This document shows, in pieces, positions 59,873 through 64,000 of a stretch of 64,000 bases of DNA (the stretch's first letter is position 1; every line of letters begins with the position of its first letter). Both the position numbers and the translations under genes were made by a program. Origin of the DNA: an uncultured Actinomycetes bacterium (GTDB taxonomy: Bacteria > Actinomycetota > Acidimicrobiia > Acidimicrobiales > RAAP-2); NCBI GenBank assembly GCA_903860915.1, contig CAIOSJ010000018.1, forward strand, positions 85,813 through 149,812, read 5' to 3'. The notes beneath the pieces are model-generated. The model ran no database searches, was not told the origin of the DNA, and worked only from the letters and a program-made list of their open reading frames with translations.

Positions 59873-61610
59873 TCGCGCCGCCGCCAGGGTTCGTCATCTG
59901 CGTCTTGCCATCAGCTCCGACGGCGTAGGCCCAGTTCTTCACTCGACTGTTCGCAGCCCAAATACTGACTGAACTGTCCAACCACAAGTAGGGCAAGTCA
60001 ATAGCCAACCTCTGGTCCACCAGAGCCCAGTTGGAAATTTGAGCCGATGATCCCGGCTTAGCCGCCAGCGCCGCCAACATTGCTTTTTGAATGATGGGGT
60101 CTGAGTTCTGAGCAAAGTTGACGAAGTTGCCCTGCGACAGCCACACGAAGTTGTTCGCCGGGTCGGTGCCACCGAACTGGCTCCACGCCGAGAGGTCGTA
60201 GGTTTTAAAGATCTTCGTGGTAATCAGGTCAGACGTCACCAGCCAACGCTCGACCAGGGTGATTCCTATCGCTGCGAAGGCCGGCTGCAGGAAGGAGAAG
60301 GCCTTCACTTGGCCAGAGTTCTGAGCAATCAGGTCGACCACAATCTTGAGGTTGGTGCTAATCCCGTGAGCCTTCTTGTAGGCCGTCACGAGGGCCTGGC
60401 CCGCGGTGGGGTTGAAGGCCGGGTAGCCGGGTCCACCCTTCGGGTAATACTTCGACTTGGGCTGGTAGATGCCGTCGACCGCAACACCAGTCCCACCATC
60501 CACGATGTTCAAAAAGGCCGTACGGTTAATCGCCATGGCCATGGCCTTACGAATGTTGGGATCGCTCACGTGACTACGTAGGCTCGTATTCCACGCCAAG
60601 GTACCGGGGTCAACCGCACCCGCCTGTCCGAGGAAATTCTTTCCGGCGGTGTTCACGATCAACATATTCGCCCCGGGATCTTTGGGGTCCGCCTGGTCGG
60701 TGCGCCAGGTGGCGCCCGAGATGCCCGCTTGAATGGTGCGGATAGTCCCACCGTTTCCGGTCGTCATAAGGTCAACGGTTCCAGCCTGCAGCGCCTGGAG
60801 GCGTGAGTTGTCATCGACCAGTACCTTGAACTCCACTTGGTCCAAGTACGGGAGCTGGCGGCCTGCGGCATCCTTGCCCCAGTAGTGGGGGTTCCGATCC
60901 CAGATGTTCTGACCGTTGAGCACCCAGTTCTTCCACTTGAATGGTCCCGTGCCGATGGGGTTACCTCCACCGGGGGTGCCAAAGGAGCCGTAGGGACCAG
61001 CGGCCTTACCCGATACCGTGTCAAAAACGTCGGGGTGAGCCATGAAGGCAAGCTGACCCGTTAAGGAGTTAGGGAAAGTGGTCCACGGAAGTTTGGTGGT
61101 GTATAAAACGGTGAGGTTATCGACTTTGGTGCAACCCGCATAAATCGGTGCAATAGCGAGACCGTTGGTGGCGTCGGCGACGCAGGCAAGGTAGTTCTTC
61201 ACGACCACGTCTGCGTTGAAGGGATCTCCATTATGAAAGAGCACACCCGGCCGCAACTTGATAGTCCACTTCTTATACGTCGAGTCAGGCGTGGCCGAAA
61301 GTGCGAGGCCGGGAATGAGGGTATGCCCATCAGCCCCAGTGGTGAATAAGAGGTCGTAGACGGCCAAGGCCACGCAGTAACCAGCACCATCGAAGTGGCC
61401 CTGCGAACCGGAGAAGGTCTTCACGGCCGGAGCTTCCGAGCCAACGCCAACGACAACCTTGCCGCCGTAACGGTAACCCGGGTCCTTGCCAACCGTAGCG
61501 AGAGCCGAGTCGGCTACGAGAGCGTCGACCACCGTTCCCGAGAACGCAACACCACCGGCCGTGGCTGCCGAACGAGTAAGAAAACTGCGACGATCCATTG
61601 CTACTGACAT
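59841..61610 (-). CDS. ABC transporter solute-binding protein, family 5 (copy 1)
   Basis: 589 residues. Twin-arginine signal MSVAMDRRSFLTRSAATAGG, so probably exported folded; no lipobox cysteine. The rest is the DppA/OppA fold: KWTIKLRPGVLFHNGDPFNADVVVKNYLAC, GTGPFKWKNWV, and WNTSLRSHVSDPNIRKAMAMAINRTAF. Ligand likely a peptide, nickel chelate or sugar oligomer. ATG at 61610 chosen because GGAGGATTCC precedes it; the frame is open to 61700. No permease or ATPase is in the window. Confidence 0.9.
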   Translation of the reverse strand: MSVAMDRRSFLTRSAATAGGVAFSGTVVDALVADSALATVGKDPGYRYGGKVVVGVGSEAPAVKTFSGSQGHFDGAGYCVALAVYDLLFTTGADGHTLIPGLALSATPDSTYKKWTIKLRPGVLFHNGDPFNADVVVKNYLACVADATNGLAIAPIYAGCTKVDNLTVLYTTKLPWTTFPNSLTGQLAFMAHPDVFDTVSGKAAGPYGSFGTPGGGNPIGTGPFKWKNWVLNGQNIWDRNPHYWGKDAAGRQLPYLDQVEFKVLVDDNSRLQALQAGTVDLMTTGNGGTIRTIQAGISGATWRTDQADPKDPGANMLIVNTAGKNFLGQAGAVDPGTLAWNTSLRSHVSDPNIRKAMAMAINRTAFLNIVDGGTGVAVDGIYQPKSKYYPKGGPGYPAFNPTAGQALVTAYKKAHGISTNLKIVVDLIAQNSGQVKAFSFLQPAFAAIGITLVERWLVTSDLITTKIFKTYDLSAWSQFGGTDPANNFVWLSQGNFVNFAQNSDPIIQKAMLAALAAKPGSSAQISNWALVDQRLAIDLPYLWLDSSVSIWAANSRVKNWAYAVGADGKTQMTNPGGGAITCFQMYVSS

Positions 61611-61663
61611 GGAATCCTCCTTCTGTGAGATGCATCCCACCTTCAACGCAACCCCCCTGGTGT
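61561..61663. repeat. Duplicated 5' region, copy 1
   Basis: 103 bases covering the first codons and 5' leader of solute-binding copy 1, identical to 63652-63754 at copy 2. Includes the GGAGGATTCC ribosome site. Confidence 0.9.
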
Positions 61664-61714
61664 ACGTCGCATTGCTAATGTAACCCATTTGGTCGGCCAC
61701 CCCGGTTCAGCGGA

Positions 61715-61730
61715 TGTGAAAAGATTCACG
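61715..61730. promoter_or_regulatory. Crp/GlxR-type operator before copy 1
   Basis: TGTGA-AAAGAT-TCACG, one mismatch from TGTGA-N6-TCACA. About 105 bases before the start codon, upstream of a possible -10 (TACATT, minus strand). Confidence 0.6.
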
Positions 61731-61746
61731 CCTAGAACGTATTGAT

Positions 61747-61786
61747 AAAAAAGAAATGGTGGCGCCACTTGGGCGCCACCATTTCT
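61747..61786 (-). terminator. Terminator of copy 2
   Basis: Minus strand AGAAATGGTGGCGCC-CAAGT-GGCGCCACCATTTCT then TTTTTT. Perfect 15-pair stem with U-tract, 17 bases after the copy 2 stop. Confidence 0.93.
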
Positions 61787-61802
61787 ACAATCCGACTTGT
61801 TA

Positions 61803-61910
61803 CTAAGCCAAGTAAATCTCCGTAAATGAGGCTGAACCGCCGGTCGGGTTGAAGGTTTGAGCCTTACCCGTTCCGTCAGTGGCGAACGCCCAATTCTTTA
61901 CGTTGGAGCG
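61803..61910. repeat. 3' region of copy 2 shared with copy 3
   Basis: About 107 of 108 bases match 63893-64000, and the match extends left through the terminator (61752-61802 versus 63842-63892, one difference). Confidence 0.9.
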
Positions 61911-63701
61911 GGCTGCCCATGCGTTGACGGTACTGTCCAACCATGCGTAGGGCAGGTCCACGGCCATGCGGGCGTTGACCAGTTTCCAGCCCGTGGTAAC
62001 AGCCGCCGATCCCATTGGTGCAGCCATGGCCGACAACATCGCATTCTCGAGCAAGGGGTCAGCCTGCTGGGCGAAATTCACGAAGTTCGGAGACTGCGTG
62101 CCGTACAACTTGTTGCTGTTAAACCACACGAAGTTTTCCGACGGATCAATGCCACCGAACTGAGCCCACGCAGAAAGGTCGTAGGTCTTGCCAATTTTGG
62201 CATTGATCAAGTCAGACGCAACCATCTTGCGCTGAACTAGCTCAATGCCAACCTTGAGGAGCATTCCCGCAATGATCGTGAAACCCTGGTCGCCGGCAGA
62301 ACTTCCCTGAATCGTGTCCATGACAATCTTGAGGTTGCCAGAAATGCCATGAGCCGACTTGTACGCATTCACTAATGCCGTGGCGGCAGGGATGTTGACC
62401 TGATTGGCGGTAGTTGGGTAACCGTGATCGGCCACGAAGTACTTCGAAGTCGGGCGGTACACGCCGTCCATCGTTAAACCGGTACCACCGTCGACCACGT
62501 TGAAGTACGTGGTGCGATTAATCGCCATAATTATTGCCTTGCGGATTCCGAGGTCCGACGTTGGTGAACGCAAGCTCGAGTCAAATTGCAGGGTGCTCGG
62601 GTTGACCGCACCCCTCACAACTGACGTACCAATAGTTGCTTGACTCCAGCAGTTCATGATGATCGAGTTGATCGCCGGGTCGCGCGGATCATTCTGGTCG
62701 GTGCGCGAGCTGATGCCATTAATTCCAGCCTTCAATGACCGAATTGACTGTCCATCAGGGGTAACAATGAGCTGTACCGTTCCGGCCTGCAGTGCCTGGA
62801 GGCGTGAAGCGGGGTCCACGATCACCTTGTGGGTAACTGAGTTCAAGTACGGAAGCGCACGACCACCGGCGTCCTTGCGCCAGTAGCTGGTGTTCTTGTA
62901 CCACTTGGACTTCGTTTGCATTTCCCAGTCACTTAGGTTGTTCAACTGGAAGGGTCCGGTGCCAATGGGCTTACCGCCACCCGTGGTGGCGTCACCTTGG
63001 CCAAAGGGGCAGTAGGCCGCGTAGGCCGTCAGAACTGCCGCCGGAATTGGCATACCACCAACGGCGTTCGCCGACAGCGCCGCGACCTTGGCCGCAGTCA
63101 CTGTCTTGAAGGTTGACTTGTGGGCCATGAAGTTGACCTGGCTCTGTGACAGCCACAGCGGGAATGAAGCCCACGGGTGGCGAGTGGTGTACAGGACTTT
63201 GTAGTCGCTCAACTTAGTAACACTGGTTACTAGCGGAATTGCCGCGAGACCGACGGTGGTGTCGACGAATGAGGCGATCGCGTTGTACATCACCGCATCG
63301 GCATTGAAGGCATCTCCGTTATGAAATTTGACTCCCTGTCGAAGAGTGATTGTCCACTGCGTGAAAGTCTTATCCGCGGTAGCTGAGAGAGCGAGCATGG
63401 GAAGAAACTTCGTTCCGTCGTGGCTCGCTGCGAACAACCCGTCGTACACAGTTTGGGCAATGCAGAATCCCGAGGCGTCGAGCTTGCCCTGCGATCCAGA
63501 GAAGCCCAACTTGGCGGGAACCTCCGACTGGATACCTACCGTGAGGTCACCTCCGACGTTGTGTCCACCATCAACACCGGGTGTCGCGGCACTGGCAATA
63601 TCTGCCAGCATCACATCAACGACCGTACCGGCCGTTGCGATGCCACCGACCGTGGCTGCCGAACGAGTAAGAAAACTGCGACGATCCATTGCTACTGACA
63701 T
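61803..63701 (-). CDS. ABC transporter solute-binding protein, family 5 (copy 2)
   Basis: 632 residues. The same twin-arginine signal MSVAMDRRSFLTRSAATVGG, then the family 5 fold with extra loops compared with copy 1 (for example a segment around VTAAKVAALSANAVGGMPIPAAVLTAYAAY). Ends WAARSNVKNWAFATDGTGK and EIYLA. The start is at the ATG behind GGAGGATTCC; the frame is open 57 codons further up. Each copy has its own promoter region and terminator, so they are separate transcripts and not an operon. Confidence 0.9.
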   Translation of the reverse strand: MSVAMDRRSFLTRSAATVGGIATAGTVVDVMLADIASAATPGVDGGHNVGGDLTVGIQSEVPAKLGFSGSQGKLDASGFCIAQTVYDGLFAASHDGTKFLPMLALSATADKTFTQWTITLRQGVKFHNGDAFNADAVMYNAIASFVDTTVGLAAIPLVTSVTKLSDYKVLYTTRHPWASFPLWLSQSQVNFMAHKSTFKTVTAAKVAALSANAVGGMPIPAAVLTAYAAYCPFGQGDATTGGGKPIGTGPFQLNNLSDWEMQTKSKWYKNTSYWRKDAGGRALPYLNSVTHKVIVDPASRLQALQAGTVQLIVTPDGQSIRSLKAGINGISSRTDQNDPRDPAINSIIMNCWSQATIGTSVVRGAVNPSTLQFDSSLRSPTSDLGIRKAIIMAINRTTYFNVVDGGTGLTMDGVYRPTSKYFVADHGYPTTANQVNIPAATALVNAYKSAHGISGNLKIVMDTIQGSSAGDQGFTIIAGMLLKVGIELVQRKMVASDLINAKIGKTYDLSAWAQFGGIDPSENFVWFNSNKLYGTQSPNFVNFAQQADPLLENAMLSAMAAPMGSAAVTTGWKLVNARMAVDLPYAWLDSTVNAWAARSNVKNWAFATDGTGKAQTFNPTGGSASFTEIYLA

Positions 63702-63754
63702 GGAATCCTCCTTCTGTGAGATGCATCCCACCTTCAACGCAACCCCCCTGGTGT
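63652..63754. repeat. Duplicated 5' region, copy 2
   Basis: Identical over 103 bases to 61561-61663. Shows a recent duplication or gene conversion of the leader and signal-peptide region. Confidence 0.9.
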
Positions 63755-63805
63755 GCGTCGTAGGGCAAACATAGCGCTCTTTTTCACGTCGTGCGCCCCG
63801 GTTGG

Positions 63806-63821
63806 TGTGAAGGTTTTCACA
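63806..63821. promoter_or_regulatory. Crp/GlxR-type operator before copy 2
   Basis: TGTGA-AGGTTT-TCACA, exact to the TGTGA-N6-TCACA consensus, at the same distance from the start as the site at copy 1. A candidate -10 (TATGTT, minus strand) aligns with TACATT of copy 1. Confidence 0.7.
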
Positions 63822-63834
63822 AGAAAAATACCGA

Positions 63835-63876
63835 TTAAAACAGAAATGGTGGCGCCACTTTGGCGCCACCATTTCT
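63835..63876 (-). terminator. Terminator of copy 3
   Basis: Minus strand AGAAATGGTGGCGCC-AAAGT-GGCGCCACCATTTCT then GTTTTA. Almost the same hairpin as after copy 2, with a poorer T-tract. Confidence 0.88.
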
Positions 63877-63892
63877 ACAATCCGACTTGTTA

Positions 63893-64000
63893 CTAAGACA
63901 AGTAAATCTCCGTAAATGAGGCTGAACCGCCGGTCGGGTTGAAGGTTTGAGCCTTACCCGTTCCGTCAGTGGCGAACGCCCAATTCTTTACGTTGGAGCG
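63893..64000 (-). CDS. Solute-binding protein, family 5 (copy 3), partial
   Basis: Only the last 35 codons and stop are inside the window; the gene runs off the right edge. Its sequence is identical to the end of copy 2 except one base near the stop codon (AAGACA versus AAGCCA on the plus strand), which changes one of the last residues. Confidence 0.88.
   Translation of the reverse strand, partial: RSNVKNWAFATDGTGKAQTFNPTGGSASFTEIYLS

Noticed and set aside
61611..61700. Conserved extra N-terminal segment of the binding proteins (TRGVALKVGCISQKEDS)
   Set aside because: In-frame in both copies, but because the 5' leader is identical as DNA. GGAGGATTCC directly before the ATG and the Tat signal after it show the leader is untranslated.
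59841..64000. Insertion sequence behind the repeats at the right end
   Set aside because: The repeats are parts of homologous genes and their flanks; no transposase, inverted ends or target duplication.

Overview
The window reads as a gene-dense actinobacterial chromosome segment of fairly high GC. Pointers are a Gram-positive-type LexA box (CGAAC-N4-GTTCG) over an imuA'-imuB-dnaE2 mutasome, a long SerA with a C-terminal ACT domain, a large LeuA, DUF1003 and DUF5522 proteins, a PASTA kinase-like protein and many apparently leaderless starts. Assignment to the Acidimicrobiia is only an inference. No rRNA, tRNA, CRISPR array or insertion sequence was seen, and no gene-free stretch exceeds 300 bases.

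Region 1 (1-20 kb) is amino-acid biosynthesis. leuA (-) sits behind a leader peptide with three adjacent Leu codons and a terminator. serA and a class I aminotransferase (-) diverge from serC (+). ilvB-ilvN-ilvC (-) follows a leader peptide containing Leu-Leu-Val-Val-Val and its own terminator, just downstream of ilvD. gatC-gatA-gatB are coupled to an alpha/beta hydrolase.

Region 2 (20-32 kb) is a long, mostly coupled minus-strand series: MFS exporter, succinate-semialdehyde-type dehydrogenase, cysteine desulfurase, mnmA, ligA, a PASTA protein with a degenerate kinase catalytic loop, a small CxxC protein, an SDR and a DHA2 exporter. The desulfurase and MnmA should cooperate in tRNA 2-thiouridine synthesis.

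Region 3 (32-42.8 kb) has a MarR regulator divergent from yceI with a palindrome inside the yceI promoter, a eukaryote-like ileS, two GNAT proteins, a HAD phosphatase, glutathione peroxidase, quinone oxidoreductase, a DUF5522 protein, a DHA2 exporter and alanine dehydrogenase.

Region 4 (42.8-50.8 kb) is a putative amine (putrescine-like) catabolic locus: an Lrp regulator, class III aminotransferase and FAD amine oxidase on plus, and an aldehyde dehydrogenase divergent. A minus-strand trio of secreted protein, Rieske oxygenase and membrane protein follows.

Region 5 (50.8-56.4 kb) is the SOS mutasome, with a SRAP-domain gene divergent from the LexA-controlled operon. Region 6 (56.4-64 kb) has a threonine-dehydratase-like enzyme, a CadD-like transporter, a hemolysin III protein, an MFS transporter and a tandem array of Tat-exported family 5 solute-binding proteins. 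Two are complete and a third begins at the right edge. The two complete copies have near-identical 5' regions and Crp-type operators; copies 2 and 3 share a near-identical 3' region and terminator.
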